From assembly GCA_027596075.1 (NCBI GenBank), contig JADGJC010000207.1, forward strand, positions 1 to 64,000: a stretch of DNA of 64,000 nt, given 5' to 3'. This document shows, piece by piece, positions 7,941-20,747 of the stretch. Position 1 is the first letter of the stretch. Every line of letters begins with the position of its first letter. The notes under the pieces were generated by a model. It did not search any database and was not told the origin of the DNA. It saw only the letters and a program-made list of their open reading frames with translations. A program made the translations under genes and the position numbers. Origin of the DNA: Rhizophlyctis rosea. Taxonomy: Eukaryota > Chytridiomycota > Chytridiomycetes > Rhizophlyctidales > Rhizophlyctidaceae.

Positions 7941-8645
7941 CCGTCACCCCGCGTTGAGTTGAGTCGAGGTTCGCAGATCCCATACTTGTAGGAGTTTGGA
8001 ATCGCCTGCAAACATCAAGCTGCACAAGAAGTTGCAACCATGGTTTAGTTCAAAGGTTTCCCGCGTCATCGCTCACGCTAATGTGTAATACACAATACCC
8101 GCTAATGTGTGATTCAGACATACCCGTGCTCCCCATCCAAAAGCGTAGTCTTCTTCACCTCAATCTGGCACCCGTCCAGCGTCCTGATGGTCTCAGTAAC
8201 AGGATCACTTTGCAAATCGAAAATTGGAATCTTCTTATCACAGCTAGCAGTAAGGACATAGCGTCCCTCATCGGTTATGTCCACCGCAGGTACGACGTGG
8301 GAATGGTTCGATGTAACGGTCGGTTGTTCAGTAACATTATTCCAAACTTTTGCTCTGAAGTCCGCTGAACCGGGGACGGAAAGGGTGGCGTCCCGTGAGA
8401 GTCGAGCCGACCAGACCGCTCTTTTATGACCGGAAAAGCTTCCCACCCAGTCGCCAGAGTTACCCGCATCGTATAAAGAGGATTGAGGCTCTTTAAGGTC
8501 AGTGTGAGAAACGTCGCGAGATTGACAGGTTGACAACTCTCTTGCTACCTTTGCACGCGCTATTCGGAAAGAAATTGCCCGTTTACGTGAAAGAGGAGAG
8601 CCCTAGGTCGACGACTGGTCGGGTATGACCAGTGCATGTAGGTAG
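7941..8645 (-). pseudogene. STRAP/UNRIP-like WD40 protein, N-terminal fragment
   Basis: Reading the minus strand from 8645: LPTCTGHTRPVVDLGLSSFT matches the start of STRAP. A TAA (8583-8585) interrupts it, and the same frame goes on as TGNFFPNSACKG, again STRAP-like. After a frame change near 8540 the frame 8536-8114 continues with GDWVGSFSGHKRAVWSARL, ADFRAKVWN, VVPAVDITDEGRYVLTASCD and KKIPIFDLQ, which are WD repeats 2-3 in the right order. Near 8020-7950 a further WD-like piece, GDSKLLQVWDLRTSTQLN, appears after an intron-like gap. The protein then ends abruptly against USP7-like sequence. STRAP is a scaffold of the SMN complex and TGF-beta signalling; this copy cannot encode it. Confidence 0.7.
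8080..8123. repeat. Short direct repeat cgctaatgtgt
   Basis: Two copies of cgctaatgtgt (near 8086-8096 and 8100-8110) lie in the presumed intron of the STRAP-like fragment. They are a small local duplication with no evident function. Confidence 0.5.
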
Positions 8646-11451
8646 AATTTGCCTCAACCACTGGAAACCATTGCGGAATGGGAGACCGATTGGTTGGCGG
8701 GTGAGAGGGCCATGTCGGTTGCTTCTGTGGGTACCTGTCAATATGATACGTGGGTTGAGTTGAAGCGTATGAAGTGTATGACTAAGTTCAATCCCCACTG
8801 AAAGTTCCTAGCAATGGCGTCACTGCCAAAATATGCCAGCGCGTAAAGAACAACGAGCGTGTACTTTCCCGCCCACCAGCAGTGTCATATTGAACGGTTC
8901 TTCACTTTCAGAGGTCCCTGTTGCCCACCCGAAACTCCCGAAGGTTACACTCGGATGCTACCTCAGCTCTGGCCGAAGTGTGGTCTGAACCACAGTCCTT
9001 GTTGCAGTCACAACACTCTTACGATGGTCGACTGTATCCCTGAGGACGAAGCTTAAGGGAAGACGGGTCTCCATGAACGGGTGTTGCCATCGAAAGAGAG
9101 ATGGGCAGGTTTTGCGTGGGAAGATGATCTCAAAAATAGCCTGGTTGTGGGTTGAGGTGCACTGGTCACCAACTGGTCACCGACTCACCAGTGAGTGGGA
9201 CCCAAACTGTGAACAATCCCTTCGGTTGCGCCACACGGCGCGAGGGTCTTGTTGCCCACTTGAGCATGTGCTCATGGATGGATCGTTTTTTGAATGGCCA
9301 TGTTTCGACGACGAAAGGGCAATGAAAAGTCAGAAATAATTGCAGCAATTCCTTCCGTGAAAAGTCATCAAATTGATGGCAGTGATGGACCTGTCATCTC
9401 TGCCCGACCCAAGTAAGCCAATTCACAGACAAGGTAGACCACGTTATCGCAATAATTTCGCGAAATCGTCGACCATGATAGCTTGAACCTTATATTCCGG
9501 TTGCTACACATGTATGTGCTGCTCTCGGTGTACATAGTTGGTCATAAAGCAAATGACAGAGTACGTCCGCCCATTTGACGAGCTTATTTGCGTTGCAGCA
9601 GTTTGCAGGCCTCCACAAACCTTTTGCATCCCTATTCCATGCTTGCTTTTTGCCCGCATCCATTGTTGTGAGCGCATGTCCAGCTTGGCCAATTAGAAAA
9701 CTCATCTCCTAACACATGTTGCCGATTGGAATCCACTGCTCGCGTAGAGGTATCACTCAATTGGAGCCGTAAATATCCGTCATATTTATGTCCTCAATCT
9801 CGGCCATTTGGATTGCCAGGCCTGCTGGACCGTCCAGCATTGGATTCGTTGGTTTTAATAAGAACCGCTACTTTTTCCAAATCAAGCGTCCGATGGACAC
9901 AATGAGCCACCACATATGACACGTGGGATAAACAATTGAAAGCATTATTCAGTTAAAGCCACCCCATCAGGCATATAGCGAATGTGTCGTTGACTGGGCG
10001 AGACTGAGGTTATTCTTGCTGCAATTCCCATAGGCACCCGCCAAAAGCATCAAGGGTACAAACCAGGCTGACAGGGAATACTTTGAGATTCAACCGGCCG
10101 TTGCGCGAGGGACCTTACCTAAGTCAATAAGTTCATACTGCAGTATGTAGATATCGTCCGGTTGAGCCTAAACATGCTATGGGTAATGTGTCCGAGTTCC
10201 AACGACCGCTCCTTGGTCTATATGATACATTAAACGTATTGCGGCCTGATCCCGCACTTGGGACCTGCCATGAACTCCAGCCGATTTTGCGGCAACGTGG
10301 TGATGTGAACTTACACAAAAAGAAATTACTTGACTAGCGAACAGCAGCTTCTGCCAGTCTGGAAGTAGACTTCATCAACTACAAAAGGTCGTATAGTTGA
10401 GCTATCGCATGGATCAAAAGTGGGGTGTGTGGTTCCAGTTAACTCGGTCGTGGTTCCCCTTAAGCAACCCCGTCTTTGCCACCCGGGCCAGTTGTTGTAT
10501 GGATGAGACGCGTCAAACTTTTCCCTCAATTACATCTCACGCGAGAGGAGGTCCTTAAGTTAACTGAGATATCGCGTGTGGACTTCCATGAGGTGAGACA
10601 TGATTTTTTGGCAATTGTCCCTCGCTCGCTAACCAGGTTTGTTGGTGTCAATGCTTTTTTGTTTTGTGATGCGGGACCAGAATGAGACATTCAAATCAGC
10701 AATTCGGTCGCCGTGAACACTTCCCTTGATAGGTCCGGTGTGGGTGCTGCGTTGAACATACTTTTTGAATGTCAGATGTCAAATGGGAAAAAGGTGATTC
10801 GAGACGGCGGTTACATTTGCAATGAGGGCGTTCAATCCAGTGCGTTACCATCAATTATGCAAAGGTCAACATATGCTATCCACATGAGAAAGATTCGATG
10901 TAGACTTTTCCTTTTTTGACGGACTAACAGGGAGGCAGCTCAAAGATTGTTACCAACTAAAGGTTGTTAACAAAGTGGGTAATTTTGTCAACATTGTCAC
11001 TTCCCTGTAGTTTTGTCGAAGGTTTGCCAAATCATCAGTCATAGGTAAACGCACGCATCACGATATTTTAAGAGTTGGGAAAATATTTGCCCAAAAGGCC
11101 AGTCATGAATCATGATGCATTCCAACTCTGCGGACAACTTAAGTATCCATCTCCATATTTTGTTCCTTGTGCAAAACACTTGGAAGTCCATACTGTCCAT
11201 AGGGGGAGAGCCTTAGGTGACACATTCTGAAACATTGGTGCGTCTGCTGATTGGTAGCCGCTGATGGGAATGCGATCTTGCAGCAGAACCTCAAAACGAT
11301 TGATGGAGCAGGGGTTTCCCATTCTCCCATGCTCCCTCTCAAAAATGTAGATCGCCCTCCATCCGAAAAAACATCATTCCAAGCTAACAGTATTTATTGT
11401 AACATACAACGTATACCCGATACCCAAAGCCTCCCTTCACGTCAAGTAGCG
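8646..11451. other. About 2.8 kb without a supported gene
   Basis: Both strands carry only short frames with no recognised motif. A short partly palindromic cluster (ctggtcaccaactggtcacc followed by gactcaccagtgagtgg) lies near 9160-9200. Otherwise I see nothing. Confidence 0.5.
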
Positions 11452-12735
11452 ATGAATTCCTCTTCAACCTCATCCAACGAAACCCCACAATCGGCACCAG
11501 GGCCAACTCGCCCGCACGAAACCCTGAACCAGCTCCTCGGCAGACAACATGTCCATTTCTTGAACGTGTGTGAAACAATGAGGCAGGTAACACGTAGGTT
11601 TCTTCTCCTTGTCCCAGTTTCTTGTCCAATTCCTTTACTCGTGTTGACAAATTTCCACAGTTTCATCGGAACCAAGAGAGCTGAGCTCATTGGATGGCCC
11701 GTTGTGGGCGCAGGTGGAAGACTTGATCCCCTCCATCTGCACGGGAGCCGTCGATAGTATGAGACAGGTCGCAGCTGTGACTGCCGAGAGAGGATTCAGC
11801 CAAACCAAAGCTGCCAACCACATACGCACCCATCTGGAACCACTTCGAAACACATTCAACTCCATCACCCTCAACCACAACCCCCACAACCTTAGACGTC
11901 TAATACCTTCCTTGGCCCACCTTCCGAATATCCATGACATCGTCGGCGAAATCGAAGCGCACTCCGACGCACACCGAGTCGTCTGGAGATACAAAGAGGA
12001 TGCCGGTACCCCACCTCCCCTGGCTTCAGCCGTTGTCACCGGCAACCGCATCGGACGTTAACAGGTAAGCATGCTTTTCAAAATTCACAGCAACATGAAG
12101 CAATGACTTAACCACAAATTGTAGGTTTATCTCTGGTCTTTTCGCACGTTATGGCATTCCAAACATCTCAACACAACCGCCCCCTGATAACAACATGAGA
12201 AGTAAACATTTCGGTGATATTACAGCCAATCCTGGTAGATGGGGCCACAATAGGACCGGAAGCAATGGGAGTCGTGGTAGTGGGAGTGGGAGTGGGTCTA
12301 GTAGTGGGGGTGGTGGCCATTCAAGAATCCAGAGGGACTTCCCAGATTTGGGATCTGTGCGCAATGGTGAGTGATTTGTCAACATTTGTAACCGTCATCA
12401 CTGGCACAACTCGTCTCTTACTTTACCCATTGAAAGGTCATGTTGGGAAGCACGGGCGGTATCCTCCTCGCACTCCTCGACAATCTCAGCAACCCTCGAT
12501 CACCATCAAGCAAGAACGAAACGGCAGCCGCTCCCAACCATTCCCCGCGCTTCACCGGCCTACAGCAGCCCCAGCTGCAGGGCCAGCCTATGACCAACGG
12601 CCGGTCTACAACCATCAACCATACTACGACCAGCAACCAGGCTACGACCAACAACCAACACCCTTCACGAGTAGCGGTTTAAGTTTCCGTGTCATGCCCG
12701 ATGGGACAAAGGTGAAGGAAGAGAAGGATGTGTAA
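11452..12735 (+). CDS. Uncharacterised multi-exon gene, Tyr/Gln-rich C-terminus
   Basis: Exon 1 (11452-11586) encodes a Ser/Thr/Pro-rich start and an alpha-helical segment (HETLNQLLGRQHVHFLNVC), then GTAACA. Exon 2, in the frame of 11690-12061, encodes a helical domain (LWAQVEDLIPSICTGAVDSM ... HTHLEPLR-like ... LPNIHDIVGEIEAHSD). It reaches a TAA immediately before CAG/GTAAGC at 12062-12067, so either the gene ends here or the splice pattern differs. Further exons fit 12227-12364 (Gly/Ser-rich, then HSRIQRDFPDLGSVRNG) and about 12438-12735, ending with repeats like YDQQPGYDQQP and FRVMPDGTKVKEEKDV. I cannot tell one gene from two neighbours. No known domain is recognised. The low-complexity Y/Q tail and KxE site hint at a nuclear protein. 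Confidence 0.55.
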
Positions 12736-13539
12736 GCACAGAAGGGACTGATATATTGCAGAGGTTGAGTAAAAGAAAGCTGGAAGGAGGGTAGGAGATA
12801 GCCGTTCCCTTCACGATGCATTTGTACAAAGATGTATTTGCAAACAACATGATACCTATCGAGGTATAATGTTTTGTCCAATGTAAATCGAAATGCTGTA
12901 GTCAATGTCACATAGTAAATTTCCCTACTGTGTATGTGGGAAGATGCTTGAGTTGAGCTATTCCGAGATTTTTCTAACATCAACAGGTTCGTACCGTGGT
13001 GGCGGTGACACACACCCGCTTCGGAAGTAAGTCTAGTGATGATTCAATGTATTGTGATATTTCTTCTCTCTGTTTCTACAATAATTACCCAAAAGGAATG
13101 ATGTTGAGATCTTCGTTGCCTCAAGGTCGCGGTTTCCATTGCGCTCAGCAGAATGACACTCACATCCAACTGCAAAAGAAACCTCAAACAACTTGTCCCA
13201 CATGGACCGCTTAATGGTCTCCCAACAATCCACCAGTAAGTGCATTCCATTCTGATGCATCAATATAACCCGCGCACGACGTTCACACCATATGTCGCCA
13301 TTAGAACAGTCCCGCGTGGGGCGACAAAGTAGAAAAAACACTTCCATCCCGTCGCCCACAAATCATGACCTTCCCAGGGAACACCAACACGACCAACCAT
13401 CACCCACACAGGAATCCAAGCTCACCTTACCAACAAAAGGACAGCGAATCCTCAACAACAAATCCTCAGCAAGAGTCGTCTCTTAATACATACGCTGAAC
13501 AAACACATCCAAAAAAGGAAGCTTCAAAGACCATCACAC
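12736..13539. other. Spacer without a supported gene
   Basis: This stretch presumably contains the 3' untranslated region of the gene ending at 12735 and unassigned sequence. A Ser/Thr/Asn-rich open frame at 13365-13610 leads into the duplicated unit below. Confidence 0.4.
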
Positions 13540-13715
13540 AACCCTCGCCACACAAGTGTTCTCGAAAACCCAAGACATGTATGCACTGTAGGAACATGAA
13601 GCTCAACTAGGGCCCGTTGAATGTGTACCCCTCGAACCATCTGCAGGTGTGAGTGGAACTGGCGGAGTCACTTTGAGAGTCATAAACTCTCCTCTACAGC
13701 CTCCACATACATGGG
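13540..13715 (+). pseudogene. Left copy of a duplicated gene fragment
   Basis: One frame gives KPKTCMHCRNMKLN then TAG. One frame over, the DNA continues as GPVECVPLEPSAGVSGTGG and about 30 further coding-like residues to a stop near 13765. The CxxCRxxK start recalls the first half of a Zn2Cys6 (Gal4-type) cluster, but the later cysteines are not in order, so this is only a hint. The segment is repeated about 585 bp downstream. Confidence 0.35.
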
Positions 13716-14129
13716 CGAAGCCTTATGGGTTTGTTGAGAACACTGCGTGGGTTGGGTGGTGATGATTTTTTGTGAGGGTGGTAATAAGCGAGGGCTAAGG
13801 ACGGGAGGGAGTATATGTCAGTGCTGTTACATTTGAAGACGGACAAAAAAAACCGCACGCCATATGATAGTGCGACCACACTCGGAGACCAATCCGACGA
13901 GTCAGTCTCGTAAATAGCCTTCAGGTATGCCGTCCAATCGACCCCCAGGATATGGATCCACATTCAGGAAAAGCACGTGCACTCCAACAACAAAAACAGG
14001 CGCAACCCAACACGCCACCATCATCGCAAACTCACCTATTGCAATACCGATCGCCGTCACTACTCGCAACGTAACCCGCAAAGATAAGACCAAAAGGAAG
14101 AGAAGCTCAACAACTATGACACCACCATC

Positions 14130-14306
14130 AACAACAAATGTTCAGACCCACAACACGTATGCACTGTAGGGTAAACATGCACTCAAACTAGGGCCCATTG
14201 AATTGGAAACCCCTCGAACCATCTCCAGGTGTGAGTGGAACCGGCGGAGCACACATTGAAAGTACTAGACTTTCCAATTACAGCCTCCACATACATGGGC
14301 GTTGGC
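14130..14306 (+). repeat. Right copy of the 13.54 kb segment
   Basis: Bases about 14150-14306 repeat 13566-13715 with roughly 80 percent identity by eye. Shared blocks include tatgcactgtagg, actagggccc, ccctcgaaccatct, caggtgtgagtggaac and cagcctccacatacatgggcg. The right copy has a one-base insertion between the shared gggccc and ccctcgaa blocks, which breaks the frame that is open in the left copy. It is a direct duplication, decayed after copying. Confidence 0.8.
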
Positions 14307-16231
14307 CTGTGGGATTAGAACAGTTCATTGATGGTGCGAACGGGTTGCAACGGGGGAGTCGAGGGTCCGCGCTGTAAATACCTGAATCAATGTTTGGAAG
14401 GGATCCGTCTGGAACCAAATGGTGGATGAACCGCCTGACCATGCGGGTCCTGGGATCAGCAGCTCAAGGTGCCAAAAGAACCTCGCTCCTGACTTCACCA
14501 CCCTCCAAATGAGACATCGCATGAATGGCATTCAATGGTGGATAAATCAACGCGTTGGATCCCTTTGGGGCGTCAGGGTTCCCCACCCGGCGGCCACTGG
14601 TGGCTCGAGAGTAAACAAATCGGCCTTCATAATTGCGAATAACGTCACCTCATAGTGATTTTGGCCTTTTTGTTGTGCCTGTCTCTAAACCACTGCACAG
14701 CGGATCCACACAGGCCCGCGAATCGAGGATCCAAAAGTGTCTCGGTCGCTCTGCCGTGAAAGACCGAAGGGAGGGTGGAAGTGGAACGAAAGCTGTGGCT
14801 TAGATGTAAACAAACAATCCATAACTAACGTGTCAGGGTCCTTTGCACCGTTGCAGCTGTCAAAGCAACATTCACCCATCTCACGACGCATTCAAAAAAG
14901 CTTCTTGCCTCGCGTACGCGGACTTATTTGGATGGTAAATGGCGCCTGCCTATGGCGAAAAACGGCGAAAAAGTGTTACCCAGAAAGTGGAGTTCGGTTT
15001 TGGGGGCAAACGACGGCGGCCGAACATATCAACATCAACAACTTTGCCGGCTGGCACAAAAATAAGTAAAAATAACTCCTTAGAGAGTAAGAACGATTGA
15101 GCACGCTTTTGCCATCATCAAGCGTGCCCAACCCCTGATTGAATTCCTCGCCAGACAAGAGGATAAGCATACCACTCGGCAAGGCTCCCACTTCAACTTT
15201 ATTAGCGTCCTACGTAGCTCAGACCTCACTGCGCTTGATGGAGTTCAAGTAGCAAAAAGAAGTCACTCCCTACCCGTAATGAGCATGTCTCGATATCAAA
15301 GTCTTGCATTTTGTTCCAGAAGGACTGATCGCGGATGTGGTGAAACTTCAATCGAAAGGTAAACACCTGCTAAGTGGGATGGAAAGAAGTTGAAGATGGA
15401 AATCATTGTAGTAGACCACCAATCCTCTCAAATTCCGATCTCATGGCCGTTGTGAGTGTGATTGTGCCATCGTCATACAAGCATTCGCGGAACAATCACT
15501 CGATGGCTTTTTGCCCACATTGCAACACGCAGCACCATCAACACAATGTATGCAGGCAATTAGCACTCAACCGGATTCACGGCGATATGCATTGCTGAGG
15601 ACAGATGGCCCGGCTTGACTTCAGACTCCAAGATCACATGCTTTCCAGATGAACTTGCTTCCAGCAAAAAGAAAAACTCCAGAGGCCACGGTCTTACTCG
15701 ATGAGCTGTCGGTCTCGCCCCGTTGTTCACAACGTTGCATTGTTCAACATCAAAGGAGGGTTATGGCGCTGCTTTGGGAAATCAAACCGCACCAACTTGT
15801 TCACGACGAACTTGATGATTCGCCATTCAATGTTCCCACAAGTCACTCGTTGTCAATTGTCCTCCAGCTTGGCTTGGTCAGCAAACAAGCCAGCCAGCCA
15901 TATTGACATGACGTACCTTTTAAGAGGTTACCACAGGTACAGAAGATGCAGTAGACTTTTGCCCCAACCAAATTACATATGCGATCATCAGTGAAAGTAT
16001 GTTTCACCAAGATATTCTGTTTTAGCACCCGAGGAAACCGGACCACAATAGTAAATGTTGGCAAATACTGACGCTCCGCTTGGGGTAGGGTCAAGACAAC
16101 CCGTGGCGCAGGTCCTTTATTGATGGCTGTTATGATGGACACGGGCATTCCCCTTGCTGTCTTCGCGCTTCTCTTCTGTTTATCGCTCTCGTTCCCACTT
16201 TGCTACCCAGAGGCTCTTTGACTAAAACCTT
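14307..16231. other. About 1.9 kb without a supported gene
   Basis: Open frames such as 14737-15069 (plus) and 15843-16148 (minus) lack recognisable motifs. On the minus strand near 15830-15730 a coding-like piece (EWRIIKFVVNKLVRFDFP) is visible without supporting context. Nothing can be assigned. Confidence 0.45.
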
Positions 16232-18468
16232 ATGAAGACGACGCGGCAGGAAGAGATAGTCTTAAAGACGGAGGTGGGGTTGCCTAATGTCAGCGGACAC
16301 ACCCACATGAGTGATTTGGCCAGCAACTCCAGCAGACCAGGTGCTAGTCCAACTGGCGGCGTAGAGCCTCCGCACAGAAACGCTTCCAGAGACGATATTG
16401 TTGACCAGGCTAAAGGAGAGCACGGTTTCCAGGACCGAGCTGACAGCTGGTCAGCGGACGTGCTGTTTCAACTTCCACAAACCCCAACTTGCGAGCTGGA
16501 AGGCACGAGTTCTCCCCAGCCTTCCCAGCGTTCATCGTATCTTCACTCAACGTGCACTTCCCCAAACCTCCCAGAAACTTTCATTCCTACATATCCAACC
16601 CTGACACTTCCTGCCTCACATCAACCCCTCTCCAATGACGTCCATCCATCATCTGTATATCCCTTGCCCCACCTGCCGCCATACGAAACGCAGGTGCACC
16701 ACACATCCTTACATCCATACCCTCTGCCCCCTCCCGTCCCATCTTCCGCTTTGTATCTTCAAACGCAGTCTCTTATGCAAAGTTTCCCAGTCCTACCTGT
16801 TGACCGTCCCCATTCACCTAGTCGAAAGACTTGCAAAATTGGTGTACGAGACCTTCGCATTCTGTCGGCGTCTGCGACATTCTCTTGGTGCGCCATTCTT
16901 CTTGCACGGCATTTAAACGACATGGTCCAACTTCGGGCATAGTGCCTGACTAATCAACAACGTCCTTTAGAAGTCGACCAGAATTTACAGCCTATTTTTG
17001 AATGCCCCCAAGTCACGATTGCTCGTTCAGACTGCTTATGGGGGGATGTCTTGCACTCAATCCCTCGTGCGCATCCAGAACTACGCGACAGGGTAAAGGC
17101 TATGCAACGCTTTGTGGAAACTCAGCTCGGTTCGGAGTGCGGTCCGCCTGAGGAGCTGACCAGATTGTCAAGTGCTCTACTCAGGGAGTGCCAGCAGGCA
17201 GAAATTGGGCGCGAGGATGTAAATGTAATTGTGCGTGAGAGAGCCGACAGAGGGGGAAGGAAAGGAGTAGAGGGGACCAAGGTCGGTACGACGTCTACCA
17301 CGGAGCCATCAAGACAAATCGCTGGAATAAAGAGTATGTGCCATCCAAAAAATCCTTTCATTCTAGTTCCATTGTATGAACTTACAGGTTCCGCATTATG
17401 CCAGGAAAACTAGATCAAACAGACTCTCTAGCTTCCTCTCCCAAAGAGACTACCAGTACGAAACGCCCGCGCCAAACATCCAAAAACCAGCCACCCGCTC
17501 ACGAAAACCTTCCCAATCCATATCCATTTTCTGCATTGCGGCTAGCATCAACAGATCAATTCAAAGAACTTTCCGAAATACTGGGAAATCACTATTTAGC
17601 GCGGCACATGATTTGGCGGGAGAAGGACGGTTTGCCTCATTGTCACTTCCCGCGTCACTGTCGCTTGACTGTAAAAGAGGAGAAGGCGGCTCAAATGTAA
17701 GTTGCAAGTTTTAGCTTAGAAGCTCACGGAAGCGTTATACATACCAACCAATTTCTCATTGATGAGAGCAGATTCGTTGAGGACAAACTGACCCGATTTC
17801 TACGGCGGCGCACCTTCCCTGTACATCCTCCCCCAGATGACGACTTTCTCTGGAGGCATTTCCGGAGAAGGAAATCGACGGATCAAGGATCAGATGTTGA
17901 TAAGGTTACAAATGGGGTTGAAGAAAGTGGGGATACAAGAAGCGAAGATGCCAATGGCACGGATGTGAAAGTTGGGAGCGCAAAGGGTGAGCGCACAATG
18001 AGCAGGGATGCGAAAGGTGGGGAGACGCAAAGTGGAAAGGCTAATGGTGGGATTGAGGAGAGCAGAGATCCCAACGGCGGGATTGGGGTGAAGAGGGATG
18101 GGAGTGGTGCTACTATTAATGGAGGTGGTGAAAGCTCCGGTGATGGAATTTGCAGAATAGTGAAAGTTGAAGTGCCTCCGGAAAGCCGGGTCGACATCAA
18201 GGTGAAAGAAAGAACAGTGGGTGAACGGAGGGTTGATATAAAACCAAAGGGGACGCCTATGAAACAAAAGCGGACCACAAGACCGGGTGAGTTTTGTCTG
18301 CAATCAATGAGATAGTTTTCATTGTTGGTTTCGTTTGATGATTCATCACTCACTGTATGTATGGATTAGAAATCAAAACGCGAGCACCCGCCAATCGACC
18401 CGTCTACAGGGACCATTGGGATCCTGACGTTGGTTCTAGACGCTCCCGTGAACGGTCTCGCCATTGAG
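16232..18468 (+). CDS. Uncharacterised multi-exon protein with Ser/Pro-rich N-terminus
   Basis: The first exon from the ATG at 16232 encodes about 200 residues rich in Ser, Pro, His and Thr, typical of a disordered regulatory region. Past 16840 the frame should change by splicing; acceptors near 16970-16998 fit, leading to IFECPQVTIARSDCLWGDVL and a helical segment. Later exons start after CAG near 17390 (the frame containing FKELSEILGNHYLARHMIW). Another starts after GCAG at 17770 (FVEDKLTRFLRRRTFPVHPP and FLWRHFRRRKS, then a Gly/Ser/Glu-rich linker to 18283). The last follows TTAG near 18368 and ends ...RRSRERSRH at 18468. Exon borders are estimates. No catalytic motif is seen; it may be a regulatory or nuclear protein. 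Confidence 0.5.
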
Positions 18469-20747
18469 AAACATGTCCAACATCGCATCCAGACGCACTC
18501 TACACATCACTCACTACCGAACCGAACGTGATGACTGTTTTTTTGCCGCTCGCGTCTATCGCGGATCCTCAAAAGAATGCTTCCATTTGCCAAGAATATC
18601 ATGATGACTGGTTCCAGAAGCGGCTGTCACTCCTAGGCAAGTTAGGCACGGTAGCCAAGCGCCATACTGGAGAATTTTTCCTAACACTTCCAATGAGGAG
18701 GCCAAAGTGTCAAAGGCCTCGAATAGTTCGAATTGATGTGTGGATTGAGGTATCTTAACGTATCCGCAAAATTTTGATCAGACCGTCGGGTTGACCAGCC
18801 CGTGCGTAAGTTGAGTACCTATACCCGACCAAATCATATTTGGTCGTTTTGTGCTTGATGAATGCCAAGAGGCCAACGTGGTAGCGCCAAAAATCACATC
18901 CGACAGGGAAAGTTGGGATGACATGTTACTCCTGTGAATGTAGCATGTGCAGTGGCGAACAGTGATGTGTCATTTGAATCAACCGTTTAAACGTCATCCC
19001 TCTTTTCCTCCTTGGCCAACACGCTTGCAAATCAGTCGTGAATGACAGATATCAACTATATCATACGGATCAGCAGAGGACGATCTGCAGCAAGAGCAAG
19101 TTGGATCGTTGGTTTGTCCTCGCAAATAAGGACTGAAGCAACGTGTTGAGGTGTTCAAGAGGTGAGCTGACATACAAAGAGATGTAGCCGTGGAGTCGGT
19201 AAATCGCAGATGGACTGCATGAGAAAGGTCCTTCTTCGGTGACACTCCAATCAACCGCCTCGGAGGGTTCAGGGAGTGAAGAAGATTGCTTGATGAAGCG
19301 CGCAATGCGTTGTCCACTACTTATATTCCAGCGTTTGACTACTTCAGTTCCAGCCATCAGGGTAGTTCAAGAACAGCAACTATGCAGCACTGCAACGATA
19401 TAGCTGGGTTGCTGACGTGTCGGAAATCATTTCATTTTGCACTGTCACGGGATGGTGGCCCCCAGTCATCCCCGCTGCTTTGTGATGCATCTTGGCTACT
19501 TTTGCTGCGCATTGACTGAGATCAAGCTACTTGTCAACCGCACTTCTGATGCTTGATCCTCAGCACTGGGGGTGGGACAGAAAAGTTCTGCGCGGCCGTG
19601 GGGAACAGATTGAGCAGCGCCTGGGAGATGGCTTTGGTCGGAAGCCCGCTCGGCGTGTAATCTGTCCAATGAGGTTTACCCTTTTTGAGCCGCTTTCTTA
19701 GATAGCTCTAAACCCACACAGATGGACTTGACGTCACCCGTCCTCTCAACACGATTGCCAGCTCAAAAAAGACGGAAGAATTCGCCCGAGATTTCAAGTA
19801 CTGCATGGATCTGTTGATTCCTAGAGGAGGCACTCATCAATCTGATTGCTCAAAGGTTGGGCAAACGTCAGTAGGACCAAATGTCACTTTTCAATAGGTC
19901 AGACAAATGATAATGAAGGTCGCTAAACTCGTCTCCAGGGAGTTTTGGCATCTGGTGAGGCAGGTTGATACTTGTAACTTCAATCAGATTTCAAGACCCA
20001 GTGGCACGGTGCAGGCAACGCCCCGGTCTACGTACCACCTGCTCTTCATACCACAACCAGCTGGTAAAAGTAAAACCTTCGCACCCTTCGAATGAATGAG
20101 AAGCATCTTAGTCATCTTGAGCATATGAAGGCAGCTCCTCGTACCTCTCGTATGCTTAACGGTAAGACACAATGTAATACAGGACGGACGGGAAAGAATC
20201 GCCGCGTTGTCATTTAAAACTCGTCATGTGTAGAACCATTACCATCATTGATCCGTGAAAGAACAATGCCCACATGTCTTGTGTCCACGAGCGAGCCAAT
20301 GTGAGGAATAGGTCTATGCATGTCTTTGATACCTTTTTGGACTAGCTTATTTGACCTTCATATGTTAGAGAAGGCACACGTCATATCAGCAAACTTCCTC
20401 CGCTCTTCACAGAGCTGACCCATGCATTGAGCCGCTGGAGATCTTTCCGTCATTGTCCTCTCACTCCTATTTCATTTCAAATATGTTGAAGCCTCCCCAG
20501 AAGGAAAATCCATGATCATGACATCGAGAAAAGAAATGCGGGCAGATCCCATGATTTACGACACAGGGAAGTGAGCGAAACCCATTTCAATGCGTCCACC
20601 GGGGCAGAATGATCATAAACTCGCCAGTGGAGCAAGCGTCATCATACAACCGGGAGCGGTCTTGCCAAAAATAGAAAAAAAATCAATGACTTGTAGACGA
20701 GGTACAGGAAAGGGAAACGCCACGAGTTCCACGCTTCTTTGCCCCTT
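18469..20747. other. About 2.3 kb without a supported gene
   Basis: Only short frames lacking motifs are present. The sequence is close to even base composition and shows none of the C/G-skew blocks typical of genes in this window. Confidence 0.5.

Noticed and set aside
9150..9205. CRISPR-like or palindromic repeat cluster
   Set aside because: Only two or three imperfect short words (ctggtcacc, actcaccagtgagt); no regular spacing, and the genome is eukaryotic.
14737..15069. 110-residue plus-strand ORF
   Set aside because: Composition and lack of any recognisable pattern do not rise above chance.
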